Shown here: positions 55,384 through 64,000 of the stretch, one piece after another | Numbering within the stretch: the stretch's first letter is position 1 | Layout of the letters: the number at the start of each line of letters is the position of its first letter | Assembly: GCA_945285405.1 (NCBI GenBank) | Contig: CALYQJ010000002.1 | Span: 1 to 64,000, forward strand | Source: an uncultured Lactobacillaceae bacterium | GTDB taxonomy: Bacteria; Bacillota; Bacilli; Lactobacillales; Lactobacillaceae | Direction of reading: 5' to 3' | Length of the DNA stretch: 64,000 bases | Notes under the pieces: model-generated | What the model saw: the letters and a program-made list of their open reading frames with translations, nothing else | Database searches by the model: none | What the model was told of the DNA's origin: nothing | Program-made: the position numbers and the translations under genes

Positions 55384-57321
55384 TTACCAAATTGCTACTC
55401 GCTTTGATTTAGGCAACCACATCCCATCACCCTCAGTAACATTAAAAGTTGTATAAAATTCATCCATATTTTGAGCTTGGACATTAGCTCTCAATGGTGC
55501 CGGAGCATGAACATCATTAGTTAATAACATTTCTATATAAGCTGATGAACTTTTAGTTTGCCAAATTCGAGCCCAATTTTTGAAGAACTCTGCTAAATCA
55601 ACATTTGGATCTTGTTTAGCCGCCTCCAATGCACAACTTAATCCTCCTTGATCAGCGACACTTTCACTTACAACTAATTTACCATTAACTTTACCTGGTC
55701 CAAATTTAACACCATCTAATTCATTAATCATACTCTGACAGCGTTTTTCAAATTCATGGTAATCTTCTTCTGCCCACCAATTATTCATGTTACCCGATTC
55801 ATCAAACTTTGCACCATTGTTATCAAAACCATGTGAAATTTCATGAGCAATAACTGCACCAATTCCACCATAATTTTGTGAAGTTGACTGTTCTAATGAA
55901 TAAAATGGTTTTTGTAAAATTGCTGCTGGAAAAGTAATATCATTAACATGAGGATCATAACAAGCATTTACTAGATTACCTGGCATTTCCCAACGCGTAT
56001 GATCAACTGGACGACTCAAATCCTTAAAATTATCTCGAACTAAAATTTCTGCAAATTTAGCCATATTTTGATATAAAGATGCTTTTGAATCTACTTTTAT
56101 CTCTTGATAAAGTTCACGTGGTTGATCCGGATAACCAATTTTTAATTTCATTGCATCTAATTTAGCAACAGCTTTTTCAATTGTTTTATCAGAAAGCCAA
56201 CTATTACTTTGTAAACGCTCTTTGTAAACTTTAATCATAGTTTTAACCATAGTTTTTACATCTTCTCGAGCTTTTTTACCAAAATATTTATCGCCATAAT
56301 AAATGCCTAAAACTTCACTAAAAATACTATTAGTTATTTGATAAGCACTTCTATCTTGATTACTAGCTTCTTTTGTTCCACTTAAAGCACGGTTAAATAT
56401 GCCACCCATAATTCTTAATTCATCTGATAAGTAAGGAGTCATTGAAATTGCATTGTTTAATAACATCCAATCATGAAATTTAGCAAAATTAGTTTCACTA
56501 ATAATTTTAGATAACTGTTCAATATAGCGTGGTTCCGTATAACTTACTATTTTAGGAGTAGTTTCACCTAATTCAGTAATTACTTGAGCTAAATTAAAGT
56601 AAGCAGTATCCGATTTAAATTGGTCAAAATCAATTGGATTATATTGAGTAGTATAATCAGCTTTCTCTTCAGTAGACTTAACTAATGGTACTAAGATTTT
56701 ATCAAAATCAATAGCATTTTGAATAATTTGCTCTGCTGATTCTTCGCTTTCACCGTATGCGGTTAAAACTTGTTTACTCATTTTTTGTAAAACCGGTATC
56801 AATGCTTTTTCGCTAGGTGTTCCATAATATTGTTTATCTGGTAAAAATAAAGCAGGTGCACCAACATATAGTAAATTATGAGCCGTATCTTTCATATTTG
56901 GCGAAACCCAAAAAGTTAAGGCAAAACTTCCATCAAGGACGAGTTGCTTAATGTTAGCTTTAATATCATCTAAATCCTTCAAATTTTTATAAAATTTATA
57001 TTTTGAAAGGGCCGGGTTAATTCCATCTCGATTTCGTCGATCATAATCATGAGCTAACTGATAAAGCTTGACCGCTTCTTTCAGATAGGGATCAGTAATA
57101 TCTTGTTGATCTTGAGCAAATTTAGCTAAATCTTTTTGTAATTTATCTTCAACTTCATCTCTTAAGTCAGAAAAGCCACCAGTACTTGGCCGATCTGCTG
57201 GAATTTCAGCTGTTTCCAACCATTTACCATTAACATTCAAATATAAATTATCTTTCAAAGATGTTTCGCCACTATTTTGAAAGTCTCCTGCCCCACCAAC
57301 AATTTTATTATTTATCCTCAT
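55384..57321 (-). CDS. pepO: M13 family metallopeptidase, neprilysin-like endopeptidase
   Basis: Zinc endopeptidase of 645 residues that cuts peptides in the cytosol of lactic acid bacteria. The zinc motif HEISH (near residue 490), the third ligand in ESVADQGGL, and the C-terminal RVAIW are present. No signal peptide or membrane segment is seen, so it is the cytosolic PepO type. GGAG precedes the ATG. It forms its own transcript with the SLAP gene upstream and a terminator downstream. It probably feeds amino acids from casein-like or host peptides. Confidence 0.94.
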   Translation of the reverse strand: MRINNKIVGGAGDFQNSGETSLKDNLYLNVNGKWLETAEIPADRPSTGGFSDLRDEVEDKLQKDLAKFAQDQQDITDPYLKEAVKLYQLAHDYDRRNRDGINPALSKYKFYKNLKDLDDIKANIKQLVLDGSFALTFWVSPNMKDTAHNLLYVGAPALFLPDKQYYGTPSEKALIPVLQKMSKQVLTAYGESEESAEQIIQNAIDFDKILVPLVKSTEEKADYTTQYNPIDFDQFKSDTAYFNLAQVITELGETTPKIVSYTEPRYIEQLSKIISETNFAKFHDWMLLNNAISMTPYLSDELRIMGGIFNRALSGTKEASNQDRSAYQITNSIFSEVLGIYYGDKYFGKKAREDVKTMVKTMIKVYKERLQSNSWLSDKTIEKAVAKLDAMKLKIGYPDQPRELYQEIKVDSKASLYQNMAKFAEILVRDNFKDLSRPVDHTRWEMPGNLVNACYDPHVNDITFPAAILQKPFYSLEQSTSQNYGGIGAVIAHEISHGFDNNGAKFDESGNMNNWWAEEDYHEFEKRCQSMINELDGVKFGPGKVNGKLVVSESVADQGGLSCALEAAKQDPNVDLAEFFKNWARIWQTKSSSAYIEMLLTNDVHAPAPLRANVQAQNMDEFYTTFNVTEGDGMWLPKSKRVAIW

Positions 57322-57375
57322 TTAATTTCTCCTTTTAAGATTATTAATTATTAATTGATAACTATTACTAAGTAA

Positions 57376-58662
57376 TTATTTAGGAATTTTCTGACATTTA
57401 GTTGCCTCAACCCATTGATTACCTCCTAAATTATACCAAAATACATCATCTGATTTCACTTCACCCAATACTTTCCAATCAGAATTTTGTGCTAAAACTC
57501 TACCTGAATAAACTGCTAATTTACCATAGCCTAAATAAAGCCTTGCACCATTTTTTTCTTTTACACGTGCATTAAAATTTAAAGGCTGTAATAATTTATT
57601 TGGTTCAAAAACTATATAAGCAGCTTGTACCCATTGATTAGTTCCAATACAATACCATTCTCTTCCATGAGTATCAAAAGCTGTATACAAAATCATCCAT
57701 TGTGAACCAGTATCAATATAATCACCGGTAGCAGTAGCCTCATCACCGTAATCATCAAAGACGCGAACACCATAATTAGGAACATAATTAACATATCCTA
57801 AGCGGTTAATCGGGACCAATTCTGTTTGTGGTAAAGGTATAAAATTATCCTTGTCTTCACTTTGATCATTACTTAAAACTGTAATTTTTCGAGAAAATGA
57901 AATAACCTTTTTAGAATTTGAATTTACAATTTCATAATCTATTCGATAAATTCCGGGTTTTTCTATATCTAAGAAACATTTATCTTTTATAAAACCTTCG
58001 TTAGAAGTTATTCTCCAATCATTTAAAGAAACCGGCGTAATTTCTTGCAAAGAATTTACAGAATCAGCAGATATACCTCTAACCAAACTATAACCATTTT
58101 TACTTACTTTGATTGTTGGATTAATTAAAAATGTTGGTTGATAATTTAAAAATGGTGCATCATCAAGTTTAATCGATTGTCTATTTATGGAAATTGGTAG
58201 TGAAAAAGAAACTTTTTTCCAATTGCTTAAATAAACTAATACTTGATAATTAAATCCTGTTGTTAATTTTGTTTGATCTAAATTAGTTTCATCTAATAAG
58301 GGAATTATTTTCTTAACCTTAGTTTCTTTTTTATTACTCTTTATCTTAATCCTAGTAATCAAACCATTAGGAGAATTAATAAAGTTATTAATTTGAGCTA
58401 AATCTTTATTAAAATTACTCAGATCAATAGTAAAAAGTTTCTTATCTTCTGAACTAAGTTGATCTCTTAGTATAATTGAATGAAAGAGTAAATTAATTTT
58501 TTGATTTCCTGATTGATAATAAACGTCAATTTTTTCTTGATTATTTTTAATTTCTTCACTTTGGCTAGTTTCAGCATTAACCATATCAATTGAATCTGAT
58601 ATTGAACAAAACAAACTGAAAATTAAACTTAGAATTAAGAAAGTTTTTATTTTTTTTTCCAT
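57376..58662 (-). CDS. Secreted SLAP-domain surface protein
   Basis: Secreted protein of 428 residues. A signal peptide (MEKKIKTFLILSLIFSLF, cleavage probably near VNA-ET, residue 30) is followed by an Ig-like middle region (about 70-270). Two SLAP-like cell-wall-binding repeats fill the C-terminal 140 residues, with the signatures WYCIGTNQWVQAAY and WYNLGGNQWVEATK. Such repeats anchor S-layer-type proteins in Lactobacillus. The start is ATG 58662, eight bases after GGAG. The middle region is not recognised. It is divergent from the glycosyltransferase. Confidence 0.8.
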   Translation of the reverse strand: MEKKIKTFLILSLIFSLFCSISDSIDMVNAETSQSEEIKNNQEKIDVYYQSGNQKINLLFHSIILRDQLSSEDKKLFTIDLSNFNKDLAQINNFINSPNGLITRIKIKSNKKETKVKKIIPLLDETNLDQTKLTTGFNYQVLVYLSNWKKVSFSLPISINRQSIKLDDAPFLNYQPTFLINPTIKVSKNGYSLVRGISADSVNSLQEITPVSLNDWRITSNEGFIKDKCFLDIEKPGIYRIDYEIVNSNSKKVISFSRKITVLSNDQSEDKDNFIPLPQTELVPINRLGYVNYVPNYGVRVFDDYGDEATATGDYIDTGSQWMILYTAFDTHGREWYCIGTNQWVQAAYIVFEPNKLLQPLNFNARVKEKNGARLYLGYGKLAVYSGRVLAQNSDWKVLGEVKSDDVFWYNLGGNQWVEATKCQKIPK

Positions 58663-58762
58663 AAGGTTGTCTCCTATTGAAAAATATTCTACCATATCAG
58701 AGGTTTAAAATTTTTTTTGTAATTACAATGACACAAAAATTTGAAAAAAATATCAGTTAAGA

Positions 58763-60238
58763 GTGGAAACAGGTTACAATATTAATATGATTAAAATAGG
58801 AAAAATAGTTCGCAAATATCATCTTTTTTTTATCTTTGTACTGATAATAGTCACTTTTTCTATTTTTATTCCTGCTTTTTCTTTTTTAAAACATCCAATT
58901 GAATGGTTCTTAAAATTTTTTGGTTATTTGGTTCTAATACAATTTATTTATCTTATTCTCCTTTCAATTTTTGGATTTAAAAAGCCGAAAAGAGATTATC
59001 AAATCCAACCAGATCAAGCTCGCTTTTTAATTTTAATTGCAGCCCATAATGAAGAAGCAGTAATTGGTAATACATTAGACGATTTAAAAAATCTAGAATA
59101 TGATCCTAATCTATATAAAATAGTAGTAGTTAATGACAATTCTACAGATCGTACCGGGGAAATTTGTGATGAGCATAAAATTGCACACATCAATACTATT
59201 GAAAAAAAGTTTCCAAGAGAAGGAGTTGGTAAACCAGGCGGAATTCAATATGCCTTGCGAGCTCTTGGATTTAATAAATTATTAAAAAAGTATGATCTTT
59301 TATTTATTTTAGATGCAGATAATCATGTTGATAAAAATATTCTACGCGAAATTAATTCCCAATGGCTTACCCATGATAAACCAGAAGCAATTCAAACATA
59401 TTTAGGTGTTAAAAACTGGAATAGTATTCTATCTGCCGGTTATGCAATTAATTACTGGACAACAAATCGTTTTTTTCAGTTAGCAAAATCGCGCCTTCAT
59501 TTACCTGCTTCTATTGGAGGTACCGGTTTTGCTGTTAGAATTGATTGGTTAATTTGGAATGGAGGATTTAAATACAAATCTTTAACTGAAGATCTTGAAA
59601 TGGAAATTCAAATTGTAGAAGATCATGGTCGAATTTTATGGAATCATTTTGCTCAAATCTATGATGAAAAGCCGGATAAGTTAAAAATTGCCATGGTTCA
59701 GCGTTACCGTTGGGCAAAAGGACATTGGTATGTTTGCTTTACTAATTTCTATAAACTCCTAATTCATTTTTTTAAGAGTGGAAATTTTAGCAATATTGAT
59801 CAAATAATGTATTTATTCAGTATGGGGCAAGTTATTGAGTATTTCATTTTTTTATTAGCAATTATCTATAATATTTTATTTAATTTAGTGGGTAATCAAG
59901 GAAGTTTAATTTTATTTACCAAATTAATAAAAATGATAATCCCCTATAACCGAATTGCTATTTTTTTAGGAGTCTATCAGTTTATTTTATTGCCTTTATT
60001 TACTACTATTTTTGATGCACCACAAAAGAAAATATTTACCTTTATTTTTTTAGGCTTACCGTATTATAGTTGGACATATTTATTAGACCAATTCTGGGGC
60101 CTACTAAATTGGCGCCAACAAGGTAAATGGATTAGAACACCTCATGATAAAAATGTTACTATTAATCAAAATGTCAATGAAAACGAGGAAATTATTATTG
60201 AAAATGAATCCTCAGTTCCAAACCCTAAGAAAAGTTAA
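58763..60238 (+). CDS. Processive membrane glycosyltransferase, GT2 family
   Basis: Protein of 491 residues. An N-terminal pair of membrane segments is followed by the GT2 catalytic domain, with IAAHNEEAVIG, VVNDNSTDRTG, LDADNHVD (DxD), GTGFAVR, LTEDLEME and QRYRWAKGHW (the QxxRW motif of processive enzymes), then four or five C-terminal segments. This resembles cellulose-, hyaluronan- and PNAG-type synthases, but the polymer is unknown. The start may be GTG 58763 or ATG 58787; neither has a clear Shine-Dalgarno. The gene stands alone, without a c-di-GMP-binding PilZ or accessory genes. Confidence 0.85.
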   Translation: METGYNINMIKIGKIVRKYHLFFIFVLIIVTFSIFIPAFSFLKHPIEWFLKFFGYLVLIQFIYLILLSIFGFKKPKRDYQIQPDQARFLILIAAHNEEAVIGNTLDDLKNLEYDPNLYKIVVVNDNSTDRTGEICDEHKIAHINTIEKKFPREGVGKPGGIQYALRALGFNKLLKKYDLLFILDADNHVDKNILREINSQWLTHDKPEAIQTYLGVKNWNSILSAGYAINYWTTNRFFQLAKSRLHLPASIGGTGFAVRIDWLIWNGGFKYKSLTEDLEMEIQIVEDHGRILWNHFAQIYDEKPDKLKIAMVQRYRWAKGHWYVCFTNFYKLLIHFFKSGNFSNIDQIMYLFSMGQVIEYFIFLLAIIYNILFNLVGNQGSLILFTKLIKMIIPYNRIAIFLGVYQFILLPLFTTIFDAPQKKIFTFIFLGLPYYSWTYLLDQFWGLLNWRQQGKWIRTPHDKNVTINQNVNENEEIIIENESSVPNPKKS

Positions 60239-60335
60239 AAATTATAAAAGCTCTTAAATATTTTAGTTATTTTAATTTATAAATATGTTTTTCAAGCATT
60301 AATTGTAAAAACTTTCTACTTTCGGTAAATAAACT

Positions 60336-60379
60336 CAAAAATGGATCTGAACATAAAAAGAAATTCAGATCCATTTTTG
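60336..60379. terminator. Bidirectional terminator between the glycosyltransferase and pgsA
   Basis: CAAAAATGGATCTGAA (60336-60351) pairs perfectly with TTCAGATCCATTTTTG (60364-60379) around a 12-base loop. Confidence 0.92.
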
Positions 60380-60411
60380 ATTCTAAAAATTATTTTTAAT
60401 TACAATAAATT

Positions 60412-60987
60412 TTAAATCGAATCTTCAAAAATACTCCAATTTTTATAAAAGTAATCTGCTCCTGAATAAACAGCAAAAAATAATGAAATATAAAATACAA
60501 TTTGCGCAAATGGAATATTCACTGAAGCAAAACCAACATTATTTAAATTCAAAAAAATTATTGAAATCATTTGAGAAAAAGTTTTGATCTTACCCGGCAT
60601 TGCAGCAGCTACTACTTCACCATGATCAGCTAATAAGAGGCGCAAACCAGTTACTGCTAATTCTCGCCAAATAATAATTGCTAATGCCCAAGCAGGGATT
60701 ATTTTATCAACAGCTAAAAAAATAAAGGCTGTTAACACTAATAATTTATCTGCAAGTGGATCAGCAAATTTACCAAAGTTTGTTACTAAATTATTTTTTC
60801 GAGCAATTTGACCATCTAAATAATCTGTAAAAGAAGCAACTATAAAAATAATCGTTGCAATTAGATAAGTTATTTGTATTGAAGTTCCTAAAAAAATAAT
60901 TTTACTATGAATTGGTAAACATAAAAGAACTGTATAAAAAGGAATGAGAATAATTCGTAAAAGTGTCAATTTATTTGGTAAATTCAT
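60412..60987 (-). CDS. pgsA: CDP-diacylglycerol-glycerol-3-phosphate 3-phosphatidyltransferase
   Basis: Membrane enzyme of 191 residues that makes phosphatidylglycerol phosphate. The CDP-alcohol phosphotransferase motif is complete: DGQIARKNNLVTNFGKFADP (near residues 58-77) has the metal aspartates. About five membrane segments. It is followed upstream by rodZ and the ymfH/ymfF peptidase genes, the conserved Firmicutes order. Confidence 0.95.
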   Translation of the reverse strand: MNLPNKLTLLRIILIPFYTVLLCLPIHSKIIFLGTSIQITYLIATIIFIVASFTDYLDGQIARKNNLVTNFGKFADPLADKLLVLTAFIFLAVDKIIPAWALAIIIWRELAVTGLRLLLADHGEVVAAAMPGKIKTFSQMISIIFLNLNNVGFASVNIPFAQIVFYISLFFAVYSGADYFYKNWSIFEDSI

Positions 60988-61005
60988 CGGATTGAAAACA
61001 TCTTT

Positions 61006-61941
61006 CTATTTTTTCACAATATTAAAAGTTAAATTTGATACACCTGGTGTTGTAATTGCTGAAAAATCAACTATTTGATCATTGATCGTTACTTTAGAAT
61101 TAGCCGTAGCTCCTAAAGTCATTGTAATAATTTGAGCTCCATCAGGTAAATTAACCGTGGTACTTTGACCAGCAGATAACAAGCCACTGTATAAAGTTGA
61201 TCCATCAACAATTACTTTATCCCATGCATTACTATTAACTGCACTAAGAATTAATTTATTTCCAGAAGCTTTTAATCCTGTAATTTCAAAAGTATAATTT
61301 GATCCAGACTGAGATTTTAAAGCAACACTTTGGGTAGGCTCTTTTTCTGATGATTTTGAACTAGAAACACTTTGACTTTGAGATCCCACACTTGATTTAC
61401 TACTAGATGTTGTTTTGGAACTCGTGCTTTTACTACTGCGCATTTTGGAAACTGAACTACTTTTAACACTTGTAACTTTTCCTTTTTCCGAAATACCAGA
61501 AGGACTAGGATTAGCACGTTTATAAAAAAGCCAAACTATAAAAACAACCAAAATAACGGCTGCAATTACCAAAATTTGTGGTATTAAAGAATGCCAACGA
61601 TTTTTTGGTTGTTGTCGTGTTAAATAAGAACTCCTATTTTCTGCATTTAAATTATTAGAAGTTTGTTCCTCTTCCGACTTTATTTGTTTTACTGAGTCAT
61701 TTTCGTCTGATTGCTCAGTTTTTTCTGCCGTCTTAAAATATGATTCCGTATCTATTCCAACATTTTCGCCATATTGCTTAATAAAAGCACGAACGTAAAA
61801 TTGTCCTGGTAATTGATCAAAATCACCATTTTCAATAGCAATAAGATATCTTTTTTGAATTCTTGTCTTCTTTTGCAAGTCATCAATCGTCATCCCTTGA
61901 TCGATACGAGCTTGCCGAAGTACTTTTCCAATATTATCCAC
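61006..61941 (-). CDS. rodZ: RodZ-like helix-turn-helix membrane protein
   Basis: Protein of 311 residues. An N-terminal HTH_25 domain (about residues 1-65, IGKVLRQARIDQGMTIDDLQ, IENGDFDQLPGQFYVRAF), then an acidic linker, one membrane segment (about 117-140), a serine-rich linker (about 150-200) and a C-terminal DUF4115-like domain. It matches RodZ/YmfM, which connects the rod cytoskeleton to wall synthesis. Its HTH binds MreB rather than DNA in studied members. It is 18 bases from pgsA. Confidence 0.88.
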   Translation of the reverse strand: MDNIGKVLRQARIDQGMTIDDLQKKTRIQKRYLIAIENGDFDQLPGQFYVRAFIKQYGENVGIDTESYFKTAEKTEQSDENDSVKQIKSEEEQTSNNLNAENRSSYLTRQQPKNRWHSLIPQILVIAAVILVVFIVWLFYKRANPSPSGISEKGKVTSVKSSSVSKMRSSKSTSSKTTSSSKSSVGSQSQSVSSSKSSEKEPTQSVALKSQSGSNYTFEITGLKASGNKLILSAVNSNAWDKVIVDGSTLYSGLLSAGQSTTVNLPDGAQIITMTLGATANSKVTINDQIVDFSAITTPGVSNLTFNIVKK

Positions 61942-62024
61942 AGCTTCTCCAACAATCTATTTTGAATTATTTTAACATATTGCTTATTTAAACACTTAAT
62001 TTGAAAAAAATAATAATCAATTTT

Positions 62025-63254
62025 TTAAGAAATTAATTTCCACGTACATCCAAGTTGGTAATCAGAAAAAACTTTTGCAGCAGTTTCTTTTACTTGATCC
62101 ACCCTGAGCTTCTTAACAAAGTTTAAAGAACTTACTGCATCTTCCAAATTATATTTACCATCATTTTCCCAAGCAGCTATTTCATTAATTGAGTCAAATG
62201 ATTGAATATACTTTCCAATAAAATTTTTAATTGTAATAGCAAATTTTTCGGTGGACACTAAACGACTTAGTAAAGTCATTTCTGTATTATAAATAACCTC
62301 TTTTGGCAATTCTGTCAAACAAGAAAAATAAATTAATGTAAAATTTTTTTCAACAACAAAATCATAGTAAAAGTCATCATTAATAATACCTTGATTATAC
62401 ATTTTATGAAAGAAATGGCTGCGTTTACCTAACATATTTTCTAAATAAAGAGAAAAAGACAAGGCTTCCTGATAACTTAAATGTTGTTGGGGTAAGGACC
62501 AGCCATAAAATAGTTTCACTAATTTATGATGAGGAAAATTAAAAATATCAGGCACTTTTTTAAAATAATACTGGTCAACATCAAATTTATTTTTTTGGGG
62601 AGTAATTAAATTGAATTTTTTAACACAATCTAAAAGTTGCTCCATTGTAATAGGCCCACAAACATATAAAACCATGTTCTCAGGTTGATAAAAACTATTA
62701 TAAACTTCTTGTAATAATTTCGAGTTTATTTGTTGTAAAGATTGAGTAGTGCCTAAAATATCTGTTTCTAAAGGAGTTCCAGGATATAATTGAGCTAAAA
62801 GTTTACTATACAATTGAGATTCAGCATCATCATCAGTAATTTTCATTTCTGATTCAATAATACTAATTTCTTTAAAAATAATTTCAGAAGAAAAATAAGG
62901 ATTACAAACTAAATCAAAAAGAAATTCAATACTCCGTTGAAAATAATTACGATCTCTTTTCAAACACGTATAAAAAAAATCAGTAGAGTTATATGTAGTA
63001 TATGCATTTACATTAATTCCTAATTTAGAAAAAAGTGAATCAATTTCATAATTCTTCTTATGAAATAAAAGATGCTCCATTAAATGTGCAGTTCCAGCAG
63101 GAACCGATTTAGTTCCAAGCTTTATATTACTTGAACCAAAATGAACAATTAATTGAACATTAAAAACTTTAAAATTTGGTTTTTCAATTAATTTGATTGT
63201 TAAACCATTTTTTAATTTTTTTATTGTAAAACGATTTTCTGATGCAAAATTCAT
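62025..63254 (-). CDS. ymfH: M16 family metallopeptidase, YmfH-like
   Basis: Zinc peptidase of 409 residues. The inverted zinc motif HLMEH is at residues 57-61, and the downstream glutamate in ISIIESEMK completes the site, so this subunit looks catalytically active. M16 pairs usually have one active and one inactive subunit, and the second (ymfF-like) lies directly upstream, with one base between. Cellular substrate unknown. The C-terminal half is less conserved. Confidence 0.9.
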   Translation of the reverse strand: MNFASENRFTIKKLKNGLTIKLIEKPNFKVFNVQLIVHFGSSNIKLGTKSVPAGTAHLMEHLLFHKKNYEIDSLFSKLGINVNAYTTYNSTDFFYTCLKRDRNYFQRSIEFLFDLVCNPYFSSEIIFKEISIIESEMKITDDDAESQLYSKLLAQLYPGTPLETDILGTTQSLQQINSKLLQEVYNSFYQPENMVLYVCGPITMEQLLDCVKKFNLITPQKNKFDVDQYYFKKVPDIFNFPHHKLVKLFYGWSLPQQHLSYQEALSFSLYLENMLGKRSHFFHKMYNQGIINDDFYYDFVVEKNFTLIYFSCLTELPKEVIYNTEMTLLSRLVSTEKFAITIKNFIGKYIQSFDSINEIAAWENDGKYNLEDAVSSLNFVKKLRVDQVKETAAKVFSDYQLGCTWKLIS

Positions 63255-63255
63255 T

Positions 63256-64000
63256 TTAAATTCCCCGATACCACATTTTTATTCCTGGATGAATTTGTTC
63301 ACAACAAGATATTAAATCCTCAGGAGTAACCAACTGAATTTCTTTGATCAAGTCTTCATTATTTATATAATTAGGAACAATAAATTTCATTTTTTGCTGT
63401 TCCAAATCAAACAATCGACCATCATTTTGATAAAGTAATAAGTTTTTTATGGCTTCCTTCGCATTTTTCAAAATATCAGTTTTATATGCATTTTCTTTTA
63501 TTTTTTTAAAAGTTTCTTCGATTTTTTGATCTACCAATTCAAACTGATTTTCATTAAGTGTGGCATAAACATAAAAACAATTTAAACCAAAACTTAAACT
63601 ACTATAAACTTCATAAGATAATTGACATTTTTCACGAATTTCCTGAAATAAAAAAGATTCAGAATCTCCCCCAAATATTTGATTAAAGATTAACCACGCT
63701 GCGTAATGTTCCCCACGATAACGAGCATGCCCATTAAGATAATATTGCTGTAAAAGAATGCTTTCTTTAAAAGTAGTCCTTTGTTCTTCGATTAAAGCTT
63801 GGGAAGGTTTAGTTTCGATGTAGTAGGGATTACTTAAATCCCATCCTAACCGTGGAAAAAAACGTTCTAAAAAATTTTGAATTACACGACGATTTTCAGA
63901 ACTTAAAGTAAAACCATCGTAATAAATATTAATGCAAGAAGTTTGTAGAAGATGTTGCCAAAGATCATATACTTGATCTAATTTAACTGAATTTAATTGT
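63256..64000 (-). CDS. ymfF: M16 family peptidase-like protein, YmfF-like (partial)
   Basis: The frame is open to the right edge of the window (248 codons seen), so the N-terminal half is missing here. The visible part matches the C-terminal M16 domain (HARYRGEHYAAWLIFNQIFGGDSESFLFQEIREKCQLSY), with the RxRGE-like dimer region. A TTG at 63537 is inside the frame and is not its start. It ends one base from ymfH, so the two are co-transcribed and likely form the heterodimer. Confidence 0.85.
   Translation of the reverse strand, partial: QLNSVKLDQVYDLWQHLLQTSCINIYYDGFTLSSENRRVIQNFLERFFPRLGWDLSNPYYIETKPSQALIEEQRTTFKESILLQQYYLNGHARYRGEHYAAWLIFNQIFGGDSESFLFQEIREKCQLSYEVYSSLSFGLNCFYVYATLNENQFELVDQKIEETFKKIKENAYKTDILKNAKEAIKNLLLYQNDGRLFDLEQQKMKFIVPNYINNEDLIKEIQLVTPEDLISCCEQIHPGIKMWYRGI

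Overview
The window is a stretch of low-GC Gram-positive core chromosome, most likely from the family Lactobacillaceae. The evidence is conserved gene order: murB/potABCD/cdaA/cdaR/glmM, SRP RNA-dnaX-recR-yaaL-tmk-darA-holB-yabA-rsmI, tsaB-rimI-tsaD, ireB-yqgF-DUF1292-cvpA-mutS2 and secG-rnr-smpB. An SLAP-domain surface protein also fits. Coding DNA is about 28-30% G+C by hand count of sample rows. The genus cannot be fixed from this sequence. I see no prophage, insertion sequence, CRISPR array or rRNA, and one tRNA.

Layout. 1-6.3 kb: a xanthine permease, a zinc alcohol dehydrogenase and a CPA2-type antiporter, separated by two roughly 1 kb stretches without genes. 6.3-18.6 kb: tRNA-Lys, pgi, pgmB, then a long minus-strand run with cell-wall precursor synthesis (murB, glmM), spermidine/putrescine uptake (potABCD) and c-di-AMP synthesis (cdaA, cdaR). 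18.7-29.7 kb: an ABC-F ATPase, the t6A genes, a folate-type ECF S component, an acyl-ACP thioesterase, and the DNA polymerase III clamp-loader operon headed by the SRP RNA. 29.9-40.2 kb: yitT, hflX, a lone solute-binding lipoprotein, aroE, then murI-rdgB-yfcE-yslB and trxA. 40.6-46.5 kb: galE, a DfsB-type protein and purine interconversion (guaC, purA, purB). 46.8-55.2 kb: mutS2-cvpA-DUF1292-yqgF-ireB, a lone thrB, and smpB-rnr-secG. 55.4-64 kb: pepO, the SLAP protein, a processive glycosyltransferase, and pgsA-rodZ-ymfH-ymfF, which runs off the right edge.

How the genes connect. Cell-wall supply (glmM, murB, murI, the c-di-AMP cyclase and its regulator), nucleotide balance (pbuX, guaC, purA, purB, tmk, rdgB) and translation/RNA quality control (tsaB/tsaD, hflX, rnr, smpB, mutS2, ABC-F) dominate. 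A c-di-AMP synthase and a c-di-AMP receptor (DarA) both lie here.

No large new system is evident. The most notable points are small. cdaA and aroE appear to start at near-cognate codons (AUA and AUU), each behind a good Shine-Dalgarno. yitT is preceded by a seven-codon leader ORF inside a UUCG hairpin, stop-start coupled to the gene. Intrinsic terminators sit immediately before the antiporter and rnr starts. The replication operon has lost ebfC and the N-terminal half of yabA. Two gaps of about 1 kb look like decayed DNA.
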